A DNA stretch of 64,000 nt from Drouetiella hepatica Uher 2000/2452 (GTDB taxonomy: Bacteria; Cyanobacteriota; Cyanobacteriia; Elainellales; Elainellaceae). The notes beneath the pieces are model-generated. The model ran no database searches. It had not been told where the DNA came from and saw only the letters and a list, made by a program, of their open reading frames with translations. Where the stretch lies: assembly GCA_019359505.1 (NCBI GenBank), contig JAHHHD010000011.1, positions 62,001 to 126,000 on the forward strand, written 5' to 3'. Both the position numbers and the translations under genes were made by a program. The stretch's first letter is position 1. Each line of letters starts with the position of its first letter. Positions 1 through 9,606 of the stretch are shown one piece after another.

Positions 1-1156
1 GCATGTCCCAAATTTGCCCCACTGAAGGCAACCAGCGAGAGCTGATTCTGCCCGCCAGTCGATAGGCTCCGGCAAACTGCATGAGATCTGCCATCTCTGG
101 CGCAAGCTCTGGCAAGATCGTCACGCTATCAGGCAACCGGAGCAGGGTGGCGGCAGAGGTGGTATCCCCTTCTTTCCATTTTGCAATGCCCAAGCGCAGC
201 AGCTTTTGGCTCCACTGCTGCACTTGGACATGGGTTTCTGCTTGGGCATAGGTGTTGGGGGGCACCTGCTGCGCTAGGGCGATCGCCTGACTCAGCTGAT
301 AGGGCGAACCGTCAACGACGACTTTTTTAGCCTGGTTTAAAACCTGCCACGCCTGTTTTTCAGCTCCAAGCTGCTGCGCTAGGGCAACCGCTCGATTGAG
401 CCGCCAGTAGTCGTAGCTTGATTCATTCAAGATGGCAATCTGCGCGTAGGCATCATCCCACTTCTGTTGCTTCATCGCGACTAGAGCCTTGTTGGCGATC
501 GCTTCCCCTGCCGCCCACTGTTTTTTCCAGCGCGTTACAGATTTTTGGACATCGGCATAAATTTCTGTGTTTTTGGGAATGTGGCTAATGATTGCCATTG
601 CGCCCTTCATGTCGCTCTGATCCACCTTGTTGCGAGCCACCACAAACAAACGCTTCGACCATTCCTCCCGCAGATTTTGCGCTTCGCCTTGTAAGGGGTG
701 ATCTTCATCCCACGACTTGACCAAATCGAGTCCGGCAATAATCTTGGGCAACTCGCCCGATCGCGCGGCTTCACGGGCGCAGTAGAGACGTTCCCCATCT
801 AGGGTGAGCTTGGCAGGGTTTTGGCAGTTTACAGGGGGTGGCAGGGTGATGAGCCACAGTAGCGCTGAGGTGCCCATGCCACCAAAGACACCTAAAATAG
901 CCAGCCAAGCTAATGACCAAGTCCAAGCCCTGGGTTTACCAGACGGAGATTTGCTAGACGGAGGTTTGCTAGACGGAGGTTTGCCAGGTGAGAGGTTGCC
1001 CGGAATTTCCTCAGCTGGCTGGGGCGATCGCTCCACTAGACGACCCATGTGCCAACTTTTACGAGACAGCAATCGGTTCAGGGAAATCCCTGAAGCCGGA
1101 TTCTCGCAGGTCTGATTCTCTTCTAATGGACTCTGTTCAAACTTCTGTTCAGCCAT
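1..1156 (-). CDS. membrane-anchored helical-repeat protein, 3' end beyond window
   Basis: The minus-strand frame is open from the ATG at 1156 to the window edge, giving 385 codons with no stop, so the C-terminus is missing. The first 78 residues are polar, with a Pro/Ser/Lys-rich linker of five-residue repeats. One membrane helix follows at about residues 79-103 (GGMGTSALLWL), then a Cys pair (NCQ and LYCA) and a long alpha-helical part with Trp- and Gln-rich repeats. It is collinear over more than 200 residues with the next gene upstream (1581-3791), so the two look like a tandem duplication. The topology suggests a cytoplasmic tail and a large helical domain across the membrane. No catalytic motif is visible. 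Function is unknown; I would not name a family beyond TPR-like. Confidence 0.8.
   Translation of the reverse strand, partial: MAEQKFEQSPLEENQTCENPASGISLNRLLSRKSWHMGRLVERSPQPAEEIPGNLSPGKPPSSKPPSSKSPSGKPRAWTWSLAWLAILGVFGGMGTSALLWLITLPPPVNCQNPAKLTLDGERLYCAREAARSGELPKIIAGLDLVKSWDEDHPLQGEAQNLREEWSKRLFVVARNKVDQSDMKGAMAIISHIPKNTEIYADVQKSVTRWKKQWAAGEAIANKALVAMKQQKWDDAYAQIAILNESSYDYWRLNRAVALAQQLGAEKQAWQVLNQAKKVVVDGSPYQLSQAIALAQQVPPNTYAQAETHVQVQQWSQKLLRLGIAKWKEGDTTSAATLLRLPDSVTILPELAPEMADLMQFAGAYRLAGRISSRWLPSVGQIWDM
941..985. repeat. three 15-bp tandem units inside a gene
   Basis: Three units of 15 bp with one or two changes encode the SKPPS-type repeats in the juxtamembrane linker of the partial gene at the left edge. 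This is one of several in-frame 15-bp repeats in the window. Confidence 0.85.
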
Positions 1157-1580
1157 GAAAGCACACTCAATCCCACACCACTCCAAAAATGGCTGTTGCC
1201 TCGTCAGTCTGGCGATCGCGGTCAGACTTGCGGAGGCTATTAGCCTAGCTAACGGTAACGCAACAGATTCGAGTCTGCATCACTGCTGTTGCTCCTCAAC
1301 GCTGTCAATTTCATCTCATCGACTTCATCTCATCAGCTTTACCCAAATTAATAAATCGCAAGACTCATTAATTGCACGAAAATATATAGACTTTCTAGCT
1401 TAATTCAGCCTCATTAAGAATCTTCAGTCAAAAACTTACGGTATCAAAAGCGTCAGGATGTCCGAAATTTGAAAGGAGGGTCGCGATCGCCTATTGAGCA
1501 GATGCTGATCCGTCTGCCCCGTCTGCTGGGTAGTGGTATTTAGGTAAGGACTACCGTCTGCCGATATGTCTAGGAGCGGG
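1157..1580. other. 424-bp spacer between the tandem paralogues
   Basis: The spacer must hold the promoter of the left-edge gene. No convincing gene is seen. The segment at about 1534-1555 (ggtaaggactacc with a preceding gtattt) closely matches the right flank of the palindromic element G near 58505-58528, so it may be a degenerate relic of that family. Confidence 0.5.
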
Positions 1581-3791
1581 TCAGTATTCATCTGCTTCTA
1601 TTTCTTCTATTTCATCGCCTTCTGTAGCTGCTTGAGAACTCCAGACGGCAGCTCGTTCTTCTGCCCAGCTTCTGATCGAAAATTGCGCCTGGTCTGAAAG
1701 CGCGCGGTCAGGGGCAATCTGTGAGGCCATCTCGATCGCCAGGGTTAGCCGTCCTCTGGCGGCCAGTGCGTTGGCTTGATCGAGAATGGGCTGGTCTTCA
1801 GCCGTCTGAACTTTACGAATCTGAGCTTGCCAGGTGCCAATCGCAGTTTGAGCCGTCGCGTAGAGGGCGCGATCGCCCTGAATCTTTTCCGCCACCTGAA
1901 TTGCGTCAGCATATTTTCCTTGCTTTGCCAAAAATTTAGCTTGATCAAGGAATGGCTGATCTTCAATCACCTGGATTTGCCCTGTCCAGGTTTTCATCTG
2001 CGTTTGAGCCTCCTGCCATAGTGCTCGGTGCGAAGGAATTTCTTGAGCTTGGGCGATCGCCCGTTTCAAATCCTCCACTTTCCCTGGTTTTGCCATCTCC
2101 CTGGCTCGGATAAGGTACTGTCGATCTTCCAGCTTTTGAAGTTCCTGACTCCAGCGAGCAATCAACGATTGAGCGGAAAGCCGACCGGGGCGATCGGGGG
2201 TAATTTTTTGGGCTTGGGCGATCGCCATTTGCAGTGAAGCGTGATCGCCTAGCTGTGCTGTGACCTCAGCGTACTGGAGCTGAATCACGTCCTGAAGCCG
2301 CGCCTGCCAGGTCTGCGATCGTCCATGAGCCAGTTCGTAAACCGGGCTATCGTGAGAAATCTGCCCTACGGCGGAGGTGGCTTCTAATAAGCTCCAGAGC
2401 TGTTCAGTGAGTCCCTGCTGTTGGATATCCTTTGTTTGCTGCTGCGCATGGCTAAGCTGAATCAAGTCTTTCCCGGCGATCGGCAGGTCGGGATCAAATG
2501 GAATCCGCTGGGCTGTGGTCAGAGCCAGATCAATATTGCCCTGCTGCCACTGCTGCATCGCCCAATCCAGCAATGCCTGACTCCATTCAGCCAGTGCGGC
2601 TTTGGCTTCTGGGAAAGCCAGCGTTCCAGAAGGCACGGCTTGAACTAAGGCGATCGCATCCCCCAGCCTATCAGGGTCAACTTTGCTCAGATCAATCTTG
2701 TCCAAGTCAGCTTTGCTCAAGTCAACTTTGCTCAAGTCAACCTTCTCTGAATCAGACCTCTCTAAATTGGCTCTACTGGCATCAAGATCCAGATTTTTAC
2801 CTTTTATCAGCTTCTGAGCTTGGATGAGGGACTGTCGGGCATCTTTTTCCCTCAGAATTCGTTGAGAAAGCACGTCAGCTTGCTGAAGTCGCCAATACTC
2901 GTGATCCATGTAGCCCATCTCGACCACCTGCGCTGCCGCCTCTTTCCAGTTCTGCGTCCGAATGGCAATTTCAGCTTTGGCGTATAGTACGTTTCCCTTA
3001 TGCCACTGGTTTTTCCAGGCAGCGATCGCCTTCTGAGCCTTTCCATAGACTGGACTAGAGACAGGAACCTGAGCGGCGGCGGCGATCGCTCCTTTCAAAT
3101 CATTCTGGTCAATTTTATTCTGTGCGCTGATTAATACCAGCTCAGACCATTCGCTCACAAGATTCTGCGCTTGCTCATAAAACGGCTGATCGGACGACCA
3201 GTCTCTCAGCAGCGCAATCCCTTTGAGCAGATCGGGGAGCTTGCCCGATCGCGCGGCTTGCTGAGCGCAATATAAGCGAGGCATCCCAGAGTCCGGCGAA
3301 ATATCGCCGCAGTTGGGCAAGGGCGGCAGCCCCGTCAGCCATAGCAGTGCCGAAGTTCCCATGCCGCCAAAGAGACACAAGACAGTGAGCCAAGCAATCA
3401 GCCAGTCCCAGCGTTTTTTCCTTTGCTGGAATGGCAGCCAGAAAGGAATTTGTAGCGGTTTCGCTGGAGCCAGAGTTGCCTCTTGCGGCTCAAAACTTGG
3501 AGTTTCGGGAGCGATCGTCGTCACAGACTCAATACCAGACATAACGCTAGATATAGAGTTAGAAGATGGCTCTGTATCGGGCTGCACCTGCTGTCTTAAT
3601 TCAGTTTTTTCTTCAACAGGCTGATTGCGATCGGACAAGATCCGATTTCGATGCCAGGTATCAGAAAGCTTCAAAGATTGAATAGGCGAGGAATTCCTTA
3701 TCTTCTTGGAAGTAGACAAGTTTTTGGAAGTAGACAAGTTAATTTTGCGGGTTTCTTGAGCTATAGCTTGATCAAGCTGCTGTTTTCCCAT
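1581..3791 (-). CDS. membrane-anchored helical-repeat protein, paralogue of left-edge gene
   Basis: The 736-residue protein starts at the ATG at 3791. It has a polar N-terminal region of about 125 residues with six-residue repeats (NLSTSK twice). One membrane helix lies near residues 129-153 and shares GGMGTSALLWL with its neighbour. A Cys pair follows (NCGD, then LYCAQQAARSG). The rest is helical repeats of roughly 50-60 residues, clearest in the last 250 residues (pattern DQA..LA..G....AI..A..I..DRA......I..W). A five-residue KVDLS-type repeat interrupts the middle. The tail is acidic. Similar cyanobacterial proteins are often labelled chromosome segregation ATPase, but I see no Walker motif and would not accept that. 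Function is unknown. Confidence 0.85.
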   Translation of the reverse strand: MGKQQLDQAIAQETRKINLSTSKNLSTSKKIRNSSPIQSLKLSDTWHRNRILSDRNQPVEEKTELRQQVQPDTEPSSNSISSVMSGIESVTTIAPETPSFEPQEATLAPAKPLQIPFWLPFQQRKKRWDWLIAWLTVLCLFGGMGTSALLWLTGLPPLPNCGDISPDSGMPRLYCAQQAARSGKLPDLLKGIALLRDWSSDQPFYEQAQNLVSEWSELVLISAQNKIDQNDLKGAIAAAAQVPVSSPVYGKAQKAIAAWKNQWHKGNVLYAKAEIAIRTQNWKEAAAQVVEMGYMDHEYWRLQQADVLSQRILREKDARQSLIQAQKLIKGKNLDLDASRANLERSDSEKVDLSKVDLSKADLDKIDLSKVDPDRLGDAIALVQAVPSGTLAFPEAKAALAEWSQALLDWAMQQWQQGNIDLALTTAQRIPFDPDLPIAGKDLIQLSHAQQQTKDIQQQGLTEQLWSLLEATSAVGQISHDSPVYELAHGRSQTWQARLQDVIQLQYAEVTAQLGDHASLQMAIAQAQKITPDRPGRLSAQSLIARWSQELQKLEDRQYLIRAREMAKPGKVEDLKRAIAQAQEIPSHRALWQEAQTQMKTWTGQIQVIEDQPFLDQAKFLAKQGKYADAIQVAEKIQGDRALYATAQTAIGTWQAQIRKVQTAEDQPILDQANALAARGRLTLAIEMASQIAPDRALSDQAQFSIRSWAEERAAVWSSQAATEGDEIEEIEADEY
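2670..2759. repeat. 15-bp tandem repeats inside a gene
   Basis: About six degenerate 15-bp units encode DLSKV/DLSKA-type five-residue repeats in the helical-repeat protein. They keep the reading frame. Confidence 0.8.
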
Positions 3792-3942
3792 AGATTCTGC
3801 CTAAACCAACTTGTGAGATTGCAATTTGCGGTGGGTTGCCCTGCGAGGCTAGTTCAGCTTACTCACAAATTTAGGATTTGAATCAAAAATTTGGATGAAT
3901 TCTACGGGTAGTGTCTCAGAACAAAGCAAGGCCCTAAAAAGA

Positions 3943-3966
3943 AGGGACGCTCCCTGGAGCGTCCCT
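3943..3966 (-). terminator. hairpin downstream of the PerR/FurC-like gene
   Basis: A 10-bp GC-rich stem (agggacgctc and its complement) closes on a four-base loop. On the minus strand it is followed by a T-rich run (ttcttttta), as expected for intrinsic termination of the regulator gene ending at 4032. Confidence 0.7.
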
Positions 3967-4031
3967 AACAAAGTGATGATGCGATCGAAGCAGATTAGCT
4001 GTCTGAAGTTGAAGGTTGAGCCGCCTCGAAC

Positions 4032-4490
4032 TTAACCCTGGGGGTTAGCCGCAGCTTCAGCGCGGTAGCCGTAAAAATCAATGCTGTAGTTGGTAATCCT
4101 CACGCCCGTCTGCTCTTCGACTTGGCGCAGCAAATCGGCAGGTAGCTCAATGTGGACATCCATAATTTGCTGGGTGTCCAGGCAGTTAACGTGGCTGTGG
4201 GGATCGCTGATGTTCCCGTACAGCCGTCCATCCGATCGCTCCACGCACTCAATCACGCCCTGCGCCGATAGCGCCTCCAGATTTTGGTAGACGGAGGTGT
4301 GCCCAATGTCTTTGCCGCGCTGATTGAGGCGATCGTAGATTTCGCGGGCAGACAAATGCTCCTTTTCCTGCCAAAGCAGCTCCAAAACAAAGCGCCGCTG
4401 TTTGCTCAAGCGCATTCCTAGGGTCTGGCAATACTCTAAGGCATCCTCCAAAGAGCGAATTGGTTTTCTTCCTTCTGCTTCAATCTGCAT
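4032..4490 (-). CDS. Fur-family metalloregulator, PerR/FurC-like
   Basis: This is a 152-residue Fur-type repressor with an N-terminal winged helix (GMRLSKQRRFVLELLW, then GHTSVYQNLEAL as recognition helix) and a C-terminal metal/dimerisation domain (DPHSHVNCLD). The pair of CxxC zinc motifs typical of Fur and Zur is absent. The opening KPIRSLEDALEYC resembles Anabaena FurC, the PerR-type member, by memory. The frame extends upstream to a TTG at 4547. I prefer the ATG at 4490 because AGGG lies nine bases before it. ATG 4499 is an alternative. It is transcribed away from chlL across a long spacer. A role in peroxide response or control of tetrapyrrole genes is inference. Confidence 0.85.
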   Translation of the reverse strand: MQIEAEGRKPIRSLEDALEYCQTLGMRLSKQRRFVLELLWQEKEHLSAREIYDRLNQRGKDIGHTSVYQNLEALSAQGVIECVERSDGRLYGNISDPHSHVNCLDTQQIMDVHIELPADLLRQVEEQTGVRITNYSIDFYGYRAEAAANPQG

Positions 4491-5299
4491 AGCTATCATC
4501 CCTAACCCAATATTTTTGAAATCTGTGACGCTGTCTTCGCTTTTCAACTTTCGTGGCTTTGTACCGTAGTTAAGGATGATCCAGATGACTGGGCTAAATC
4601 CCTAAAACAAACTCACTACCACTTTAACTTAGGTAAGTCAAGAATGTCTATTCGCCCAAAGTCTCTCAAGGTATGGATTAGATTCTATCTACTCCGAACG
4701 CATCACTGGCACTAAGGGCGATTTTTGAAAAAATTGATGATTTGTCACAAAGCTCTTAAGAAGCCGCCTTTACTGAAGGTTCTACACCCCTGGCCCCACG
4801 CTTTACCGATTTTTTGCCGAGTCAAAAGGTAAGGACGATCGCTCAAGACCTTAAATTCATTCAGCTTCAGCCCTATCTAAAACAGAAAAATTGAGCAAAT
4901 TGGAGCAATAGAGAGCAGATTGGAGTTTGAATCGTCTTTTAGGCGGTTATGGACTCTTTCCCTTACCCAAGAACCTTCAAGGGATTAACTTCAATTTCAG
5001 GCTCATAGTCTGCTCCACCACAGAAAGATTAAAGACTTTTTTGTCTTTTGTTCTTATTTAACTAAAAAATAGAGCATAAATTTTTTAGAACGAGCAAATC
5101 TTAGACTCAGCGGTTCTTAGAAGGTTTTTTGAAGCTCAAGATTAGGCTGAATCGATTCATCTCTGCTTTTCTATCAAAATCATTCTTCATCCCCCTTCCC
5201 CTCTGCCCCAAATTCGACAATAATGCTTGCATGAGCCGTCCGTGAGCCGGACTAAGGCAGTGGATCGTTCTAAAGAGCGATCGCCTCTAAGACACATTG

Positions 5300-5331
5300 C
5301 TTTTGAGATACATCGCTTTTGAGATACATCA
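5300..5331. repeat. two 16-bp direct repeats in the chlL leader
   Basis: The unit cttttgagatacatc plus one base occurs twice head to tail and ends four bases before the AAGGAG of chlL. A weaker third copy precedes it. Confidence 0.85.
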
Positions 5332-5334
5332 TTT

Positions 5335-5340
5335 AAGGAG
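5335..5340 (+). promoter_or_regulatory. ribosome binding site fixing the chlL GTG start
   Basis: AAGGAG lies seven bases before the GTG at 5348. This spacing, with the conserved protein start [14 protein letters not shown], decides the start against the longer frame from 5297. Confidence 0.9.
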
Positions 5341-5347
5341 ACATGCT

Positions 5348-6208
5348 GTGAAATTAGCAGTTTACGGAAAAGGCGGGATTGGTAAATCCACAACAAGCTG
5401 TAACATTTCGGTTGCCCTGGCTCGACGCGGCAAAAAAGTTTTGCAAATTGGCTGCGATCCAAAGCACGACAGCACCTTTACCCTGACAGGCTTTTTGATT
5501 CCCACCATCATCGACACGCTTCAGGAAAAGGACTATCACTACGAAGATGTTTGGCCAGAAGATGTGATCTACAAGGGCTACGGCGGCGTAGATTGTGTTG
5601 AGGCAGGCGGTCCCCCGGCAGGTGCAGGCTGCGGCGGTTATGTGGTGGGTGAAACCGTCAAGCTGCTGAAGGAACTTAACGCCTTTGATGAATATGACGT
5701 GATTTTGTTTGACGTGCTGGGCGACGTAGTGTGCGGCGGCTTTGCGGCTCCGCTTAACTATGCTGATTACTGCATGATTGTTACCGATAACGGCTTTGAT
5801 GCCCTGTTTGCGGCAAACCGGATTGCCGCCTCCGTGCGCGAAAAAGCCCGCACTCATCCGCTGCGCTTGGCAGGATTAATCGGCAATCGCACATCTCAGC
5901 GCGACCTGATTGACAAATACATTGAAACCGTGCCGATGCCCGTGCTGGAAATTCTGCCGCTAATTGAAGATATTCGCGTCTCTCGCGTCAAGGGCAAAAC
6001 TCTATTTGAGATGGCGGAATCTGACCCCTCCCTCAACTATGTCTGCGACTACTACCTCAACATTGCTGACCAAATTCTGGCTCGCCCAGAAGGTGTTGTG
6101 CCCAACGACACGCCCGATCGCGAGCTGTTTAGCTTGCTATCAGATTTCTACCTCAACCCAGCTGCGCCCCAGGTCAGATCTGAGGAGAATGATTTGATGA
6201 TGGTTTAG
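5348..6208 (+). CDS. chlL: light-independent protochlorophyllide reductase, iron protein ChlL
   Basis: ChlL is the NifH-like ATP-binding electron donor of dark-operative protochlorophyllide reductase and passes electrons to ChlN-ChlB. The 286-residue protein has the P-loop GKGGIGKST near residue 7. It also has the two cysteines that bridge a [4Fe-4S] cluster between subunits (AGCGG and DVVCGGF) and the switch region around [11 protein letters not shown]. Length fits the family. The start is GTG at 5348, supported by AAGGAG and by homology. It is followed by DUF5331 and chlN on the same strand, the usual cyanobacterial arrangement. chlB is not in this window. Confidence 0.98.
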   Translation: MKLAVYGKGGIGKSTTSCNISVALARRGKKVLQIGCDPKHDSTFTLTGFLIPTIIDTLQEKDYHYEDVWPEDVIYKGYGGVDCVEAGGPPAGAGCGGYVVGETVKLLKELNAFDEYDVILFDVLGDVVCGGFAAPLNYADYCMIVTDNGFDALFAANRIAASVREKARTHPLRLAGLIGNRTSQRDLIDKYIETVPMPVLEILPLIEDIRVSRVKGKTLFEMAESDPSLNYVCDYYLNIADQILARPEGVVPNDTPDRELFSLLSDFYLNPAAPQVRSEENDLMMV

Positions 6209-6328
6209 GGCGATCGACGATAGGAAGTCGAGTCGAAGTTTTGAATTCTGAGTTTTGAATTCGCCTATGAGCCGCTAAACTCAGAATTCGTGACCCCTAG
6301 CTCAATGAAATCCTATCTCGTTAGTTTT

Positions 6329-7189
6329 ATGAATATTGAACATCTCCGTCGATCGCTCAAAGTCCTGTGGCTGGACTACTACCGAGAAAACCGCGTCTGG
6401 CTAACGAAGTTGGGAGTATGGGTTAACTGCGAGGGCAATCGTCGCCCCTCATCCAGCTTTATTCTAGGAACTCTGTCTGTTTTGGAGCCACAGCTGACGC
6501 AGATGTTGCCTCTGGTCGTGGATCTCAGCAGCAATCCCGATCGCGTTGTCATGGCTTTAGGGCTAAACTTCAACCCTGACGAAGAGTTGGCGGCGATCGA
6601 GCAAGCGCCTCCAGAAGAAGTTAAGCTCCTTTCGCCCTTTAGTATGGCTCTGCCCAGACTCGTTCAGCCGATGGAGGCTCAGCCTATCGCAGTTCAGGTT
6701 CAGGCTGCCCAGGTTCAGGCTGCCCAGGTTCAGGCTGAGCAGCCTCGAAAAGAGCGATCGCCCATGACTCAGTTAGTTAGCGAACCTGTTAGCAAAACGG
6801 TCAACCAGCCCAATAGCCAATCGGTATTCATACGTGAGCCGCACGAGCCTGAGCCGCATGAGCCTAAGTCACAAGAACCTAAGTCACAAGAACCTAAGTC
6901 ACAAGAATCTGAGCTGCGTAAACCTGAGCCGCGTAAACCTGAATCTAATTCATTCGAGGTAGGCAAATCCTATTCTGCTCCAGTCAGCCAGCCCAAATCG
7001 TTCTCTCAATCTTCGGCTGAGCCATTGCCTCTGGTCAAACCAGCGCTAGAGAGACCTAAAGCTCCGTCCCCTCTGCTTGACGAATCTGCGATCAAGCAGC
7101 GCCCGCCCATGGATACCGCAGAACTAGCCCAAGGACAGCAGCCCGATCGCGGTACAGGTCGCACTAAAGGCGATCGCCCTGCCCCTTAG
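6329..7189 (+). CDS. DUF5331 protein between chlL and chlN
   Basis: The first 95 residues ([21 protein letters not shown] to [14 protein letters not shown]) match the cyanobacterial DUF5331 domain, which is often found between chlL and chlN. The remaining two thirds is low-complexity and probably disordered. It contains VQAAQ repeats and then seven five-residue EP.. repeats encoded by 15-bp units. I start at ATG 6329 because the family begins MNI. ATG 6305 and GTG 6290 are in frame upstream and none has a good ribosome binding site. Function is unknown; position suggests a link to dark chlorophyll synthesis. Confidence 0.85.
   Translation: MNIEHLRRSLKVLWLDYYRENRVWLTKLGVWVNCEGNRRPSSSFILGTLSVLEPQLTQMLPLVVDLSSNPDRVVMALGLNFNPDEELAAIEQAPPEEVKLLSPFSMALPRLVQPMEAQPIAVQVQAAQVQAAQVQAEQPRKERSPMTQLVSEPVSKTVNQPNSQSVFIREPHEPEPHEPKSQEPKSQEPKSQESELRKPEPRKPESNSFEVGKSYSAPVSQPKSFSQSSAEPLPLVKPALERPKAPSPLLDESAIKQRPPMDTAELAQGQQPDRGTGRTKGDRPAP
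6695..6739. repeat. three 15-bp tandem units in the DUF5331 gene
   Basis: Units of caggttcaggctgcc repeat three times, the last with a changed end, and encode VQAAQ repeats in frame. Confidence 0.9.
6836..6940. repeat. seven 15-bp tandem units in the DUF5331 gene
   Basis: Seven 15-bp units encode [15 protein letters not shown]-type repeats. The three central units are nearly identical, suggesting recent expansion. Confidence 0.9.
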
Positions 7190-7244
7190 CCCTCGATCCC
7201 CACAGATATTGATCCCTGTATTAATCCCTGACCTTCAACTTTAA

Positions 7245-8663
<1,419 letters not shown>

Positions 8664-8665
8664 GA

Positions 8666-8760
8666 CATAGCTGCCGCCAGTTTGCTTAGGACATTTAGGG
8701 TGGAGCGCGAAGCACCCCACCCTAAATGTCCCTATCCTAACCGCCTTGGCGGTTGCCATA
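8666..8760 (+). repeat. palindromic element A, copy 1
   Basis: The outer arms match the A family (left catagctgccgccagtttgc, right ending ggcggttgccata). The core is a 14-bp stem with two mismatches that closes as GC-GAA-GC. It follows chlN directly. Confidence 0.9.
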
Positions 8761-8823
8761 CTTCTTTGGAAGGGAGGCACAGTTTTCCTTCCAGAGAAAA
8801 GTCTAGGATATGATCAGAACTCT

Positions 8824-8934
8824 ATGACGGAGGCTGCACTAGCGGAGGCTGCGATGACGAAATTTACGATCGCTCTTGAGCCGTTCCTTGACCTGAATGA
8901 CGAGCAATTTTTTCAAATCTGTCAGGCTAATTGA
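8824..8934 (+). pseudogene. N-terminal fragment of a Uma2-family (DUF820) gene
   Basis: The short frame encodes MTKFTIALEPFLDLNDEQ followed by FFQICQAN and a stop. This resembles the first helix of Uma2 endonuclease-fold proteins (typical opening L.LTDEQFY.LC..N), which are very numerous in cyanobacteria. The rest of the roughly 190-residue protein is missing, so I read it as a decayed fragment. The upstream MTEAALAEAA is a plausible start extension. It lies next to an A element, which may have taken part in the loss. Family assignment rests on about 20 residues. Confidence 0.5.
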
Positions 8935-8991
8935 GAGATAAAGTTTGAGCGATCGGCTAGAGGTGAATTCTAAGAATGAATAAGCCAACCT

Positions 8992-9330
8992 TTAGGAACG
9001 ATCGCCTACCGCAAAAGAATTGCCGCAGCCGCAGCTGCTAATTGCATTGGGATTATCAAACCGGAAGCCGCCGCCCATCAAGTCTTCGGTATAGTCTAAA
9101 GTCAAGCCGTCTAGATACTGCCAGCTTTGTGCCTCGATCGCCACCTGGATACCGTCATAGTCGAGGAGGCGATCGCTGGGTGACACAACTTCTTCAAGAG
9201 AGAAAGTGTAGTAAAGCTCTGCACAGCCACCTGTCTGCACGCCCAGCCGAAACAGCGCCGCAGGGTTAGAGTGCTTGGATCGAATGCGGTTAACTTCTGC
9301 GATCGCCGCAGGGCTAAAACGGACGGTCAT
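8992..9330 (-). CDS. A-type iron-sulfur carrier (IscA/SufA/HesB family)
   Basis: This 112-residue protein has the A-type carrier fold and the three cysteines that bind iron or an Fe-S cluster: TGGCAELYY near residue 36 and SSCGCGNSF near 100 and 102. Such proteins deliver Fe-S clusters or iron to target proteins in the cytoplasm. It is convergent with chlN, whose product is an Fe-S protein; any functional link is inference. Start is ATG 9330. It could be any of the two or three cyanobacterial paralogues, so no symbol is given. Confidence 0.93.
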   Translation of the reverse strand: MTVRFSPAAIAEVNRIRSKHSNPAALFRLGVQTGGCAELYYTFSLEEVVSPSDRLLDYDGIQVAIEAQSWQYLDGLTLDYTEDLMGGGFRFDNPNAISSCGCGNSFAVGDRS

Positions 9331-9431
9331 AATGTGAGTTTGCTGTGTTTCGTTCTATTTTACAGCGACTATACCTATGGCAATCAAACAACTGGCAATC
9401 AGGCAACCGACAGTCAAGACAACTGACAGTC

Positions 9432-9530
9432 ATAGCACTATGTAATTAAGCTAGGACAAGTTATTTTTGAGAGCCGCGCTCCGCGCGGCTCTCAAAAATA
9501 ATGCATTGAATCTAGACTCGTAGCGCTATA
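9432..9530 (+). repeat. palindromic element B, copy 1
   Basis: An 11-bp GC-rich perfect stem (gagagccgcgc) closes on a TCC triloop, that is GGA on the other strand, and the stem extends through A/T tracts. The right end gtagcgctata is shared with the other B copies. Confidence 0.9.
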
Positions 9531-9540
9531 AACAGCGATA

Positions 9541-9561
9541 GGGGCGAGATCATCTCGCCCC
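9541..9561 (-). terminator. hairpin downstream of the cupin gene
   Basis: A perfect 9-bp stem ggggcgaga closes on TCA. It lies 45 bp past the stop of the minus-strand cupin gene. There is no long T tract, so terminator is a moderate call. Confidence 0.5.
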
Positions 9562-9606
9562 TGCTAGCAAACGTCAGATTTTAGTGAACTCTAGATCCGG
9601 CGCAAT

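Larger units (their letters stand above)
4491..5347. other. long divergent spacer upstream of chlL
   Basis: About 860 bp separate the Fur-type gene from chlL and must hold both promoters and a long chlL leader. It is AT-rich around 5030-5100. I see no gene, tRNA or clear riboswitch. A 16-bp direct repeat lies just before the chlL ribosome binding site. Confidence 0.6.

Noticed and set aside
1155-1403. Plus-strand 82-codon frame in the spacer between tandem paralogues
   Set aside because: Low-complexity composition, no ribosome binding site and no similarity to a known family; likely the promoter region of the minus-strand gene.
3943-3966. Another dispersed palindrome family member
   Set aside because: The loop is four bases and the stem has no copy elsewhere; an ordinary terminator explains it.
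5354-5857. Minus-strand frame of 167 codons antisense to chlL
   Set aside because: It lies wholly inside the conserved chlL gene and has no recognisable motif or start signal; it is a shadow of codon bias.
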